Positions 34,460 to 43,820 of a stretch of 64,000 nucleotides of DNA are shown one piece after another. A model generated the notes under the pieces. That model worked only from the letters and a program-made list of their open reading frames with translations, ran no database searches and had not been told where the DNA came from. Made by a program: the position numbers and the translations under genes. The DNA is from Sphaerisporangium rubeum (GTDB lineage: Bacteria; Actinomycetota; Actinomycetes; Streptosporangiales; Streptosporangiaceae): assembly GCF_014207705.1 (NCBI RefSeq), contig NZ_JACHIU010000001.1:7060501-7124500 (forward strand), written 5' to 3'. Every line of letters starts with the position of its first letter. The stretch's first letter is position 1.

Positions 34460-35155
34460 TCATGGAAGGCGTGCGGGTGCGCGGAGCACGTAGCCGACTC
34501 CTCTGAGGGTGTGGATGAGGCGGGGGTCCACTGTGTCGATCTTGCGGCGGAGATAGGAGACGTACGACTCGACGACGTTGTGATCGCCGCCGAAGTCGTA
34601 GTTCCACACGTGGTCGAGGATCTGTGTCTTGGACAGCACACGGCCCGCGTTGACCATGAAGTAGCGCAGCAGCTTGTACTCGGTGGGGGACAGCTTCACC
34701 CGCTGTCCCGCGCGCCACACCTGGTGGCCTTCCTCGTCCATCTCCAGGTCGGCGACCTGGAGGCGAGTCGGCAGATCGAGGTCGGCGCGGGTGCGGCGCA
34801 GGACGGCGCGGATGCGGGCCAGCAGTTCCTCCAGGCTGAACGGCTTGGTGACGTAGTCGTCGCCGAGACCAAGACCGGTGATCTTGTGTTCGGTGGAGTC
34901 GCGTGCGGTGAGGAACAGCACGGGGACGCGCCGGCCCGACGCGGCGAGCCGGTTCGCCACCGTGAAGCCGTCCATGTCCGGCAGCATGACGTCCAGCAGC
35001 ACGAGATCGGGCCGCACCCGCTCGGCGAGCTGCACCGCCTCCCGGCCGTCCGAGGCGGTCACCACGTCGAAGCCGGCGTACTTGAGGGACGCCGACAGCA
35101 GCTCACGGATGTTCGGCTCGTCGTCCACGACGAGCAGCCGCGCCTCTCCGGTCAT
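34460..35155 (-). CDS. OmpR-family response regulator without adjacent kinase
   Basis: 231 residues. The receiver domain has the acidic pair DDEPN, phospho-acceptor in LLDVMLPDMDG, Thr in FLTARD and Lys in VTKPFSLEE. The C-terminal winged helix has LSPTEYKLLRYFMVNAG, ILDHVWNYDF and RLIHTLRGVGYVLR. It is very similar to the regulator at 40397-41101 but has one residue fewer before DDYVTKPF (GLGLGDDY against GLTLGGDDY). It closes the exporter operon, and no histidine kinase follows. Confidence 0.92.
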   Translation of the reverse strand: MTGEARLLVVDDEPNIRELLSASLKYAGFDVVTASDGREAVQLAERVRPDLVLLDVMLPDMDGFTVANRLAASGRRVPVLFLTARDSTEHKITGLGLGDDYVTKPFSLEELLARIRAVLRRTRADLDLPTRLQVADLEMDEEGHQVWRAGQRVKLSPTEYKLLRYFMVNAGRVLSKTQILDHVWNYDFGGDHNVVESYVSYLRRKIDTVDPRLIHTLRGVGYVLRAPARLP

Positions 35156-35158
35156 CGC

Positions 35159-35773
35159 TCACCCACCGTTCCGGGGGCCACGGCCGCCGAGGCCACCCTG
35201 GTCGACCGTGGTGGCGGCCACCGTGCCGTCCTGGCCCCGCTTTCCCTGTACGACGACGGCGCTGCCGGGCTTGATGTCCTTGACCGCTCCTTCCTCGGTG
35301 ATCCGCACCTTGGTGTCGCCTGTGGTGGCGACGACCACCGTCTCGCCGGCCATGGTCCGCAGGTAGATCTTCCGGCCGTCCACGAGCTGCACCGTGCCGA
35401 ACGTCACCTCACCGGCCTGCTGACCCGGGGCCGCACCGCGCCGGCCGAATCCCCCGGCCCCCTGGCCCTGCGTGCCGGCCCCCGAGCCCCCGGCCTCCTG
35501 ACCCTGTGTGCCGGCCCCGAGAGGCCCGCCGCTCGCGCCGCCGGCGAGCAGTGCCTGCGCCGCCGCCGCGCGACCGCCGCCGAACGTCTTCTGCGCCTGG
35601 ATGCCGATCATCATGCCGGCCACCAGCAGCACACCGGCGCCGAGGACCATCGTCAGCCTCGGCGTGCGCGCCGCCTGCGGCCGTGGCGTCAGCTCGGCCG
35701 CCAGGTCGCCGCCGAACGGCGAGTCACCCAGGCCGCCGTCAGGCTCAGACGCCTTACGCCTGCTCAGACCCAT
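35159..35773 (-). CDS. Membrane-anchored protein with DUF5666-like domain
   Basis: 204 residues. One membrane helix (LTMVLGAGVLLVAGMMIGI) follows a basic cytosolic tail. Then comes a Gly/Gln-rich linker with two copies of a GAGTQGQ-type repeat, and a beta-rich domain (GTVQLVDGRKIYLRTMAG, VRITEEGAVKDIKPGSAVVV) of the DUF5666 type. ATG at 35773 has GGAG 5 nt upstream; a GTG at 35791 overlapping the permease stop is the alternative. It is co-transcribed with a MacAB-like exporter and a response regulator, so an envelope accessory is likely. Confidence 0.75.
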   Translation of the reverse strand: MGLSRRKASEPDGGLGDSPFGGDLAAELTPRPQAARTPRLTMVLGAGVLLVAGMMIGIQAQKTFGGGRAAAAQALLAGGASGGPLGAGTQGQEAGGSGAGTQGQGAGGFGRRGAAPGQQAGEVTFGTVQLVDGRKIYLRTMAGETVVVATTGDTKVRITEEGAVKDIKPGSAVVVQGKRGQDGTVAATTVDQGGLGGRGPRNGG

Positions 35774-35787
35774 ACCCACTCCTGTCG

Positions 35788-37053
35788 TCACTCGTGCCGC
35801 AGCGCCTCGATGGGACGCAGCTTCGCGGCACGGTTGGCCGGATAACTGCCGAAGAACAACCCGATGGCGACCGACACCCCGAGGGCCAGCACGATCGAAC
35901 CGGGGACGATGACCGGCTTGAATCCCGCGACGGTGAACGACGCGCCGACCACCGCGATGATCACGCCGAGGATCCCGCCGACGAGGCTGAGCATCGTCGC
36001 CTCGGCGAGGAACTGGCCGAGGATCGCGCCACGAGGCGCGCCGATGGCCTTGCGGATGCCGATCTCCCTGGTCCGCTCGGTCACCGTCACCAGCATGATG
36101 TTGGTGATGCCGATGCCGCCGACCAGCAGGCTGATCGCCGCCACCGCGCCGAGCAGAACGGTGAACGTGCCGGTCGCGGTGGCCACCGTCTCCTGCAGCG
36201 CCGCCTGGTTGAGTATGCGGTAGTCCGCGGCGGCGGTGCCGGTGATGCCGTGCCGCTCGTCCAGCACCGAGGTGATCTCGGCCTGCGCCGCGTCGACCGA
36301 GGCGGCGTCCTTGGCCTGCACGATGATCTGTCCGAGCGGTCCGAAACCGGTCAGGCTCTGCTGCACGGCCTGCAGCGGTGCGACGGCGACGTCGTCGGCG
36401 TCCTGGAAACCGGACGAGCCTGACTCCTTGAGCACGCCGAGCACGGTGAACGGCACACCGCCGACAGCGATCTTCTTGCCGACCGGGTCCACCGCGCCGA
36501 ACAGTTCCTCCGCCACGGTGTGGCCGATCACGACGACCTTGCGCGCGTTCAGCACGTCATCCTCGAAGAAGTACGACCCCGTGGCGACCGGCTTGTTCGA
36601 CGCCTCGAAGTAGCTCGGGTACGTGCCGACGAACTGGCTCACGGTGTGGCTCGCACCCTCGTAGGTGAGGGTCTGCGCCGCCGCGGCGACCACCGGCGAG
36701 ACGCTCTTCACCGACGGTGCGGCGGCGGTGTCGGCCAGGGCCTTGGCGTCGTCGAGACTCAGGTCCTTGGCCTGCGTGCGGGGGCCGGTGCCTTGCTGCT
36801 CCTGTGCCGCACCGGCGAAGACACCTCCACCGCCGCCTCTGCCGTTGCCGGACAGGGACTGCGTCACGGTCAGGGTGTTGGAGCCGAGGCGCTGGATGTT
36901 CTCCTGGATGGCGCGCGAGGTGCCTTCGCCGACCGCGACCAGCAGGATGACCGCGGCGACACCGATGAGGATGCCGAGTGTGGTGAGCGCGCTGCGCAGC
37001 TTGTTGGCGGTCAGGCCGCGCACGGCGAACCGCATGACCTCCAGCGCGTTCAC
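35788..37053 (-). CDS. MacB-like ABC exporter permease
   Basis: 421 residues. The N-terminal helix ([26 protein letters not shown]) is followed by a large extracytoplasmic MacB periplasmic-core domain and three C-terminal FtsX helices ([60 protein letters not shown]). The type exports peptides, antibiotics or lipids by a mechanotransmission mechanism. It overlaps the ATPase gene by 4 bp. The stop lies 14 bp before the start of the DUF5666-like gene. Confidence 0.93.
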   Translation of the reverse strand: MNALEVMRFAVRGLTANKLRSALTTLGILIGVAAVILLVAVGEGTSRAIQENIQRLGSNTLTVTQSLSGNGRGGGGGVFAGAAQEQQGTGPRTQAKDLSLDDAKALADTAAAPSVKSVSPVVAAAAQTLTYEGASHTVSQFVGTYPSYFEASNKPVATGSYFFEDDVLNARKVVVIGHTVAEELFGAVDPVGKKIAVGGVPFTVLGVLKESGSSGFQDADDVAVAPLQAVQQSLTGFGPLGQIIVQAKDAASVDAAQAEITSVLDERHGITGTAAADYRILNQAALQETVATATGTFTVLLGAVAAISLLVGGIGITNIMLVTVTERTREIGIRKAIGAPRGAILGQFLAEATMLSLVGGILGVIIAVVGASFTVAGFKPVIVPGSIVLALGVSVAIGLFFGSYPANRAAKLRPIEALRHE

Positions 37054-37772
37054 CGCGCCGCTCCGGGGACGCCGGTCCGGCGGCGGTCCTCGACGACCTC
37101 GCCGTCGACGAGGCGGATGACGCGTCCGGCGTGCGCGGCCACGTCGTCCTCGTGGGTGATGAGCACGATGGTGCGGCCACCTGCGCTCAGGTCGTCCAGG
37201 ATGCGCAGCACGTCGGCGGTCGAGTGGGTGTCGAGGTTGCCGGTCGGTTCGTCGGCCAGCAGCAGCGCCGGCGCGGTGACCAGGGCCCTGGCGATGGCGA
37301 CCCGCTGCTGCTGGCCGCCGGACAGCTCGTTCGGCTCGTGGTGCACCCGGTCGGACAGCCCCACCTGGCCGAGCGCGGCGAGAGCCCGGCGGCGGCGCAC
37401 CGCGGCCCCCACCCCGCCGTACGCCAGCGGCAGCTCGACGTTCGCCAGCGCGCTCATCCTCGGGATCAGGTTGAACGACTGGAACACGAAGCCGATCTTG
37501 CGGTTGCGCAGGATGGCGAGCTGACGCTCGTCCAGCGCGCCGACGTCGGTGCCGTCGATCCGGTAGCCGCCGCCGGTGGGGACGTCCAGGCAGCCGAGGA
37601 TGTTCATCAGGGTCGACTTGCCTGAGCCGGACGCACCCATGATGGCCACGTAGTCGCCTCGCCGCACCGTCAGGGACACGCCGCGCAAGGCGCGCACAGC
37701 CGTGTCACCGGTGCCGTACGTCTTGGTGACGGCCCGCACGTCGAGCACCGGCGCGTCGGTCACGGCGGTCAC
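37050..37772 (-). CDS. MacB/LolD-type ABC transporter ATPase
   Basis: 240 residues with Walker [16 protein letters not shown]-loop [18 protein letters not shown], signature [15 protein letters not shown], Walker [13 protein letters not shown] and H-loop VLITHEDD. It drives the permease encoded next, with 4-bp overlaps on both sides. Confidence 0.96.
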   Translation of the reverse strand: MTAVTDAPVLDVRAVTKTYGTGDTAVRALRGVSLTVRRGDYVAIMGASGSGKSTLMNILGCLDVPTGGGYRIDGTDVGALDERQLAILRNRKIGFVFQSFNLIPRMSALANVELPLAYGGVGAAVRRRRALAALGQVGLSDRVHHEPNELSGGQQQRVAIARALVTAPALLLADEPTGNLDTHSTADVLRILDDLSAGGRTIVLITHEDDVAAHAGRVIRLVDGEVVEDRRRTGVPGAAR

Positions 37773-38878
37773 CGGCCGGCTCCGCCGCCGACGCGAATGC
37801 CGCCGCCTCCGGGGAACCCGCCGCCGGGGAAGCCGTTCTGCCGGCCGCTGTCGGTGGTCGTGGCGGTGCGCACCACCTGGTCGCCTTCGCCGAGGCCGGA
37901 GACTATCTCGGTGGTGCCGTCGCCGCGTACGCCGACCTCGACGCGGGTGGGGACGCGCCGGCCGTTCCGGAGAACCGTGACGGTGCTCTGGCCGCCTGCG
38001 GTGGTGACGGCCGACGTGGGGACGGTGAGCACGCCGTCGGCCTTGGCCACGACGACCTGCACGCTGGTGGTCTGGCCGAGACGTACGGTCTTCGGCACGC
38101 CGGTGAGGGAGATCGTGACCGCGTACTGGACGACGTTGTCGGTGGTCTGCGGCACCGGGGAGACACGGGTGACCTTGCCTGAGGCGGAGACGCCTGGGAG
38201 CGCGTCGAAGGTCACGGTGGCGGGTCCGCCGGTCTTCAGCTTGGTGACGTCGGACTCGGTGAAGTCCCCGACGACCTGGAGCCTGCCGGTGTCGGCGATG
38301 TCGATGAAGCCGCCGGACGACGCCGCGTCGCCGGTGCTCGACGTGCCGGTGCCTGATGAACCCCCGCCGACCGTGCCGTTCACCGCGGTGACGGTTCCCG
38401 CGAACGGGGCCTTGATGACGGTGCCGTCCAGGGTGCGCCGGGCCTCGCGGTAGGCGTTCCTCGCCTGGATGTACTGCGAGTAGCCCTGCGCCGTCGAGGT
38501 GTCGGTGTCGTACACCGCGTTCAGGCTCGCTTCGGCGGCGTCCACCGCCTCACGGGCCGCGGTGTCGTCCAGGCGGGCCAGCACCTTGCCCTTGGCGACC
38601 TTCTCCCCGGCCTCGACGTAGATCTTCTTGACCGTGCCGGTGGCGCCGAAGGACAGCGACCGCGTCCGCGCGCTCTCCACCGCGCCGGACGCCGAGACCG
38701 TCGCGATGACACTCCCCCGGCTCACCCGGGCCGCCGGCGGCGCGGCCTCCTGCGCCGGTCCGCCGGTCAATGAGGCGAACGCGACACCCGCGCCACCTAT
38801 CAGCAGCACCGCCAGCACGCCGTTCACAACCAGCGCTCTGCGTTTCGTCGACAACTTCACGACACCGAAGCCTGGCAA
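37769..38878 (-). CDS. HlyD/MacA-type membrane-fusion protein
   Basis: 369 residues. There is one N-terminal membrane helix (ALVVNGVLAVLLIGGAGVAFA). A lipoyl half-motif follows (GTVKKIYVEAGEKVAKGKVLARLDD), then a short helical hairpin, the second half (VIKAPFAGTVTAVNGTVGGG) and beta-barrel domains. The C-terminus is a Gly/Phe-rich tail. TTG at 38878 has GAGG only 1 nt away, and an in-frame GTG at 38860 lacks a site, so the start is uncertain. It begins the exporter operon. Confidence 0.9.
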   Translation of the reverse strand: MPGFGVVKLSTKRRALVVNGVLAVLLIGGAGVAFASLTGGPAQEAAPPAARVSRGSVIATVSASGAVESARTRSLSFGATGTVKKIYVEAGEKVAKGKVLARLDDTAAREAVDAAEASLNAVYDTDTSTAQGYSQYIQARNAYREARRTLDGTVIKAPFAGTVTAVNGTVGGGSSGTGTSSTGDAASSGGFIDIADTGRLQVVGDFTESDVTKLKTGGPATVTFDALPGVSASGKVTRVSPVPQTTDNVVQYAVTISLTGVPKTVRLGQTTSVQVVVAKADGVLTVPTSAVTTAGGQSTVTVLRNGRRVPTRVEVGVRGDGTTEIVSGLGEGDQVVRTATTTDSGRQNGFPGGGFPGGGGIRVGGGAGR

Positions 38879-38933
38879 GCCTCGCTTGGATCAACCTCCA
38901 CCGTCCCTGAAGGTTTCCTGGCAACGAGAAACC

Positions 38934-40400
38934 TCAGCCGTACGAGGCGCCGGGTTCCGGGTGAGGGGGGTGGAGGTCGGGGGTCAGGGGGAGGGTGATC
39001 CGGAACGTCGCGCCGGCGCCGGGGGTGGAGGTCACGGTGGCCTGGCCGTTGTGGGCTTCGGTCAGGGCCGCGACTATGGCGAGGCCGAGGCCGGTGCCGG
39101 TGGTGTCGGTGGTCCGGGTGCGGCTGGGGTCGGCGCGGTAGAAGCGTTCGAAGACCTGCCGGGCCTCCTGCTCGGTCAGGCCGGGGCCCTTGTCCTCGAC
39201 CTCCAGGTAGGCGGTCGGGCCGGTGGTGCCTACGCGGACCGTTATGGGGGTCTTCTCCGGGGTGTGGGTCAGGGCATTGCTCAGGAGGTTGGTGAGGATC
39301 TGGCGGAGGCGGATGTCGTCGCCGGGGACGATGGGGGCCACGTCGCCGGTGATCTCCAGGGCTATGTCGCGGCCGGGGGCGAGGATGCGGGTGTCCTGTA
39401 CGGCTTCGGCGGCGAGGGCCAGCAGGTCGACGGGGTGGACCGACAGGGGACGTTGCTGGTCGAGGCGGGCCAGCAGAAGGAGGTCCTCCACCAGCACCCC
39501 CATGCGGGCCGCGGCGTCCTCGACGCGGCGCATGAGGCGGACGGGGTCGCCGGCGGGGTTCTGGCGGTAGAACTCGGCGAAGCCGCGGATGGACGTCAAA
39601 GGAGTGCGCAGTTCGTGGGAGGCGTCGGCGATGAAGCGGCGCATGCGTTCCTCGGAGGTCCGCGCGGCGGACTCGGAGATCTCCCTGGCGCGGAAGGCGG
39701 CCTCGATCTGGGCCAGCATGCCGTTCAGGGACGCGGCCAGGCTGCCGACCTCGGTGCGGGGGTCGGCGTCGGGGACGCGGCGTGCCAGGTCTCCGGCGGC
39801 GATGGCGGCGGCGGTGTGTTCCATCTCGACCAGGGGACGCAGGCTGCGGCGGACGATGACCACGACGAGGACGGCGAGGACGATTATCACGACCCCGCCG
39901 ACCAGCAGTTCGGTGAGCGCGAGGCGGGTGGTGATCTGGTCGACGGAGGACAGGTCGATGGCGATGAGCACGCTGCCTTCGCCGTTCACCGAGACGACCC
40001 GGGTGCGCCAGCTTCCGCCGCCTGACTCGGCCGGCACCGTGACGGGTTCCATGAGGCGGACCTCTGGCCGGGGAAGCGTGGGGCCGGGGATGCGTTCGGC
40101 GTCCAGGCCGGCCAAGGTGACGAGGACCTTGCCGTCGGGGCCGCGTACCTGGATCAGGCCGTTGGGTGGCACGCGCGAGGCCGGGCCGCCGCCGCGGAGC
40201 ACGGACCGGCCGACGTCCCTGGTGAACATGCCGAGCTGCTGGTCCACCCGGTCCACCAGGTAGCCGCGCAGCACGGACACGCTGCTGATCCCGATGCCGG
40301 CGAGCGCGAAGGCCACCAGCGCCAGCATGGCGGCGATCAGCCGCACCCGCAGCGGGGTGCGCCGCACCAGCCGTCCGCCGGGGAGCCGCCGCGCGATCAC
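38934..40400 (-). CDS. Two-component sensor histidine kinase
   Basis: 488 residues. Two membrane helices (LIAAMLALVAFALAGIGISSV and LLVGGVVIIVLAVLVVVIV) flank an extracytoplasmic sensor of about 130 residues. Next come HAMP, the phospho-acceptor ASHELRTPLTSIRGFAEF, N-box NLLSNALTHTPE, G1 EDKGPGL and G2 GTGLGLAIVAAL. GTG at 40400 overlaps the response regulator stop (GTGA). It is the only kinase near two closely similar regulators. Confidence 0.93.
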   Translation of the reverse strand: MIARRLPGGRLVRRTPLRVRLIAAMLALVAFALAGIGISSVSVLRGYLVDRVDQQLGMFTRDVGRSVLRGGGPASRVPPNGLIQVRGPDGKVLVTLAGLDAERIPGPTLPRPEVRLMEPVTVPAESGGGSWRTRVVSVNGEGSVLIAIDLSSVDQITTRLALTELLVGGVVIIVLAVLVVVIVRRSLRPLVEMEHTAAAIAAGDLARRVPDADPRTEVGSLAASLNGMLAQIEAAFRAREISESAARTSEERMRRFIADASHELRTPLTSIRGFAEFYRQNPAGDPVRLMRRVEDAAARMGVLVEDLLLLARLDQQRPLSVHPVDLLALAAEAVQDTRILAPGRDIALEITGDVAPIVPGDDIRLRQILTNLLSNALTHTPEKTPITVRVGTTGPTAYLEVEDKGPGLTEQEARQVFERFYRADPSRTRTTDTTGTGLGLAIVAALTEAHNGQATVTSTPGAGATFRITLPLTPDLHPPHPEPGASYG

Positions 40401-41101
40401 GTCGCCGGTGGGGTGCGCAGGACGTAGCCGACGCCGCGCAGGGTGTGGATGAGCCGTGGCGTGGAGTTGTCGATCTTGCGGCGGAGCACGGACACGTACG
40501 ACTCGACGATGCCGGCGTCGCCGCGGAAGTCGTAGTCCCACACGTGGTCGAGGATCTGGGCCTTGGACAGCACCCGGCCGGCGTTGGCCATGAAGTACCG
40601 CAGCAGCTTGAACTCGGTCGGCGACAGGGAGACCACGGTGCCGTGCCGCCACACCTCGTGGCTCTCCTCGTCCAGTTCGATGTCGGCGAACGTCAGGCGT
40701 GGCGGCGGCACCGCGGGGTCGCCGGCGGTGCGGCGCAGCACCGCGCGGATGCGGGCCACGACCTCCTCCAGGCTGAACGGCTTGGTCACGTAGTCGTCCC
40801 CGCCGAGGGTCAGCCCGCGGATCTTGTCCTCTGTGGCGTCCCGCGCCGTGAGGAACACCACCGGTGTGCGCGCGCCGCCGCCGCGCAGCCGCCGTACGAC
40901 GTCGAAGCCGTCCATGTCCGGCAGCATGACGTCGAGCACGATCAGGTCGGGACGGTGCCGCCGCGCCGCCGCGACGGCCTCGGCCCCGTCGGACGCGGGG
41001 GTCACCTCGAACCCGGCGAACCGCAGGCTGGCGGCGAGCAGTTCCAGGATGTTCGGATCGTCCTCGACGATCAGCAGGCGCGCCTCTGACACTTCGGTCA
41101 C
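40397..41101 (-). CDS. OmpR-family response regulator paired with the kinase
   Basis: 234 residues from GTG 41101. Receiver: VEDDPN, LDVMLPDMDGFDVV (phospho-Asp), FLTARDATE, DDYVTKPFSLEEV. DNA-binding domain: LSPTEFKLLRYFMANAGRVL, ILDHVWDYDF, TLRGVGYVLRT. It overlaps the kinase gene by 4 bp. A CTATAG about 7 nt upstream of GTG would allow a leaderless transcript. Confidence 0.94.
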   Translation of the reverse strand: MTEVSEARLLIVEDDPNILELLAASLRFAGFEVTPASDGAEAVAAARRHRPDLIVLDVMLPDMDGFDVVRRLRGGGARTPVVFLTARDATEDKIRGLTLGGDDYVTKPFSLEEVVARIRAVLRRTAGDPAVPPPRLTFADIELDEESHEVWRHGTVVSLSPTEFKLLRYFMANAGRVLSKAQILDHVWDYDFRGDAGIVESYVSVLRRKIDNSTPRLIHTLRGVGYVLRTPPAT

Positions 41102-41126
41102 GCACCCTATAGTGGCCCTGCTCACC

Positions 41127-42311
41127 TCAGGCCGGGATAAATCCCATGATGTGCCGCGCGATCGCCATGCTGGACGTGGCCGCGGGTGACGGCGCGTTGC
41201 GCACCAGGATGACCGGCCCGTGCACGTCCACCACGAAGTCGTCCACGAGGCTCCCGTCCCGTGCCACGGCCTGGGCCCGCACCCCGCCTTCCGTGCGGAC
41301 GAGGTCGGCCCCGGTGAGCGCCGGTACATAACGCCGCACAGCGGACAGGAAGGCTCGTTTCGCCATCGAGCCGTACACCTCGGCGACGCCGGTACGCCAG
41401 TGGCGGGCCGCGAGCCGCCGCGTGCCGGGCCACGTCGCGATGTCACGCAGGTCGCGCAGGGACACGTCGCGCCAGCGGTACCCCTCGCGCGCGAGCGCCA
41501 GCACGGCGTTCGGGCCGGCGAGCACCTCGCCGTCGATGCGCTTGGTCAGGTGCACGCCGAGGAACGGGTAACGCGGGTCCGGCACGGGGTAGACCAGGCC
41601 GCGCACGAGCCCCTTGGCGGTGCCGGCCAGCCGGTAGTACTCCCCGCGGAACGGCACGATGCGCACGTCCCCCGACCGGCCGGCCATGGCGGCGACGTCG
41701 TCGGAGCTCAGGCCCGCGCAGCACACCAGCCGGTCGAACGTCAGCCGGTCGTCCCCCGCCAGCACCCGCACACCGCTCGCGGTCTCGCGTACGGCCCGCA
41801 CCGGGTGCGCGAGTTTCACGGTGCCGCCGAGGTCCATGAGGTCGCGGGCCAGGCGGCGCGCGACGGCGGGGAAGTGCGCGATGGCGGTGCGCGGTGAGTG
41901 GACGGCGGCCACGCCGACGGCGTGCGGCTCGACCTCGCGCAGGCCGATGGCGTCCAGCTCGGCGATGTCCGGCACGCCGTTCTCCTTGGCGCGCTCGGCG
42001 ATGCGCCGCAGCCCGGCGCGCTCGGCGTGGGTGGAGGCGATGACGAGCTTGCCTGCCTCTTCGTACGGCAGGCGGTGCTCGGCGCAGTACTCGCGCAGCA
42101 TCGCGACACCGTCCCGGCACAGGCGCGCCTTGAGCGAACCGGGGGTGTAGTAGATGCCGGCGTGCACGACGCCGCTGTTGTGGCCGGTCTGGTGCGCGGC
42201 GACGCGGTCCTCCTTGTCGAGCACCGTGACGTCGGCGCCGCGCTCGGCCAGTTCGCGCGCCACCGCCAGTCCGACGATGCCGGCGCCGACGACCCCGATT
42301 CGCTTGCTCAC
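41127..42311 (-). CDS. lhgO: L-2-hydroxyglutarate oxidase
   Basis: 394 residues of the FAD-dependent DAO family: GVVGAGIVGLAVARELAERG (dinucleotide fold), HQTGHNSGVVHAGIYYTPGS, GGTVKLAHPV, a central RLVCCAGLSSDDVA and the LhgO-type PFRGEYYRL, YPVPDPRYPFLGVHLTK and VRNAPSPAATSSMAIA. It converts L-2-hydroxyglutarate to 2-oxoglutarate. I chose GTG 42311, just before the FAD motif; the longer frame adds 13 residues without homology. Confidence 0.93.
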   Translation of the reverse strand: MSKRIGVVGAGIVGLAVARELAERGADVTVLDKEDRVAAHQTGHNSGVVHAGIYYTPGSLKARLCRDGVAMLREYCAEHRLPYEEAGKLVIASTHAERAGLRRIAERAKENGVPDIAELDAIGLREVEPHAVGVAAVHSPRTAIAHFPAVARRLARDLMDLGGTVKLAHPVRAVRETASGVRVLAGDDRLTFDRLVCCAGLSSDDVAAMAGRSGDVRIVPFRGEYYRLAGTAKGLVRGLVYPVPDPRYPFLGVHLTKRIDGEVLAGPNAVLALAREGYRWRDVSLRDLRDIATWPGTRRLAARHWRTGVAEVYGSMAKRAFLSAVRRYVPALTGADLVRTEGGVRAQAVARDGSLVDDFVVDVHGPVILVRNAPSPAATSSMAIARHIMGFIPA

Positions 42312-42436
42312 AAAGGAAATCTCCCATGGTTGACCCGCGGTGCGCCACACGGCTTTATCACTCGGGTCACCTGACCTGCAAATTACCCCACAGGTGACAT
42401 CAGTCTATCGAACAGACATTCGGGTAGGATTCTCCT

Positions 42437-42829
42437 GTGTACTTGCCACCTGGATGGCCGCCGGAGGTCCACCCGCCGGGTAGCCCCGACTGGGAGGCGT
42501 CCGCCGTGGCCTGGCTGCTCGACGCGGTGCCACCGGACTACCGCGCGTACGGCGTGCTGCGCCGCCACCCGCTGGCCCTGGCCCGCATGGCACGCCACCA
42601 CGTCAACGCCATGGTCGAGGCGGCACGCACCGGGTACCGCGGCGCGGCCGTGGACCTCAAGGAGCACCTGCCGCCGCACGCCGTCGAGGCGGTGCTCGCG
42701 ACCTACCGCCGTGAGGGACCCCGGCTCGTACAGCTCGCGGCGGCCGTCGAGCTGGTCGAGCAGGCGCTGCGCGGCGAGCCGTTCACCCCGCGGATGGACA
42801 CGTCAGGAAATAGGAGACCCCCTCGGTAA
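42437..42829 (+). CDS. Conserved small actinobacterial protein, unknown function
   Basis: 130 residues, soluble and helical. An N-terminal Pro-rich segment (LPPGWPPEVHPPG) precedes WEASAVAWLLDAVPPDYRAYG and a helical region with LARMARHHVNAMVEAARTGY. No signal peptide. GTG at 42437 lies 7 nt after TAGGAT, so it either uses AGGA as ribosome site or is read from a leaderless transcript with TAGGAT as -10. I do not recognise an activity. Confidence 0.75.
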   Translation: MYLPPGWPPEVHPPGSPDWEASAVAWLLDAVPPDYRAYGVLRRHPLALARMARHHVNAMVEAARTGYRGAAVDLKEHLPPHAVEAVLATYRREGPRLVQLAAAVELVEQALRGEPFTPRMDTSGNRRPPR

Positions 42830-42983
42830 AGGTGGCGGAGCACCGGGTCCAAATCTCTTCCTCCATCCACGGGCCCGCGGATGATCAGGGCATACATCGA
42901 CCTGCACGCCTCCATGATCCGGTGGTCCCGGCGTGCTCGGCCCCAGATGTCTCTGGGGTGACACGTCGATCGAAGGGAAACCC

Positions 42984-43811
42984 ATGACCCACCGCCATGC
43001 TCCGGCGTCCCTGCCGAAGCGTGTCCTCTTCCTCGCCGCCGTCACCTCCGTGACGGCCGCGTCCGGTGTCACCGCCTCCGCTGTGGCGGACACCATCCCT
43101 CCGCCGATCGTCCGGCCCTGCTACCTCGGCAACGGCAGCTTCGAGTCGCCGGGGCCGCTCATCGGACCCGGTCACCTCAGGAACGACGTCCTGCCCTGGA
43201 AGAGCAGCGCGCCAGGCGGCATCATCGAACTGTGGGGCCCCGGCAACGCCGGCGCCAACGGCGGCCTAGAGGTGCCCGCCGCGGCGGGACGGCAGTTCGC
43301 CGAGCTGAACAGCACCGGGCCCTCCACCGTCCACCAGGACCTGGCGACCGTCCCAGGGTCCTATATGGTGTGGCGGCTCCGCCACCGGGCCCGAACCACC
43401 AGCGGCGCACTGAAGGACGTGATCCGGGTACGCATCGGGCCGCCGGGGAACACGACCGCGCAGGTGCCGCTCGGCCAGCTCACTCCCCTGATCTCCGACG
43501 GCGGCACCGCGTGGGGCACGAGGACCGGCCTGTACCTGATTCCTCCTGGCCAGCACACCACCCGGTTCGCCATCCAGTCGGTGTCCTCGGTCGGCGGCCC
43601 GACGTACGGCAACTTCATCGACGCGGTGTCGATCTCCTGCACCCGGCTGCCGATCCTTCCCCCACCACCGCACCCGCCGATCCCGACGCCGCCAGGGCCG
43701 CCGACGCCACCTGGACCGCCGAGACCGCCGGTGCCGCCGAGCTCGGCTGTGCAGCCAGGCACACCGATTCCGGCAGCCGTGGACAAACCCGCAGGCACCG
43801 GATCGGGCTGA
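42984..43811 (+). CDS. Secreted protein with galactose-binding-like domain and Pro-rich tail
   Basis: 275 residues. The signal peptide runs to about residue 35 (ASAVADT). NGSFESPG and the following strands recall DUF642-type carbohydrate-binding sandwiches. The last 60 residues are Pro/Gly-rich (IPTPPGPPTPPGPPRPP type) and may span the cell wall. There is no sortase signal. ATG at 42984 has GAAGGGAAA upstream. A wall-associated binding role is inferred. Confidence 0.75.
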   Translation: MTHRHAPASLPKRVLFLAAVTSVTAASGVTASAVADTIPPPIVRPCYLGNGSFESPGPLIGPGHLRNDVLPWKSSAPGGIIELWGPGNAGANGGLEVPAAAGRQFAELNSTGPSTVHQDLATVPGSYMVWRLRHRARTTSGALKDVIRVRIGPPGNTTAQVPLGQLTPLISDGGTAWGTRTGLYLIPPGQHTTRFAIQSVSSVGGPTYGNFIDAVSISCTRLPILPPPPHPPIPTPPGPPTPPGPPRPPVPPSSAVQPGTPIPAAVDKPAGTGSG

Positions 43812-43820
43812 CCGGACGGG

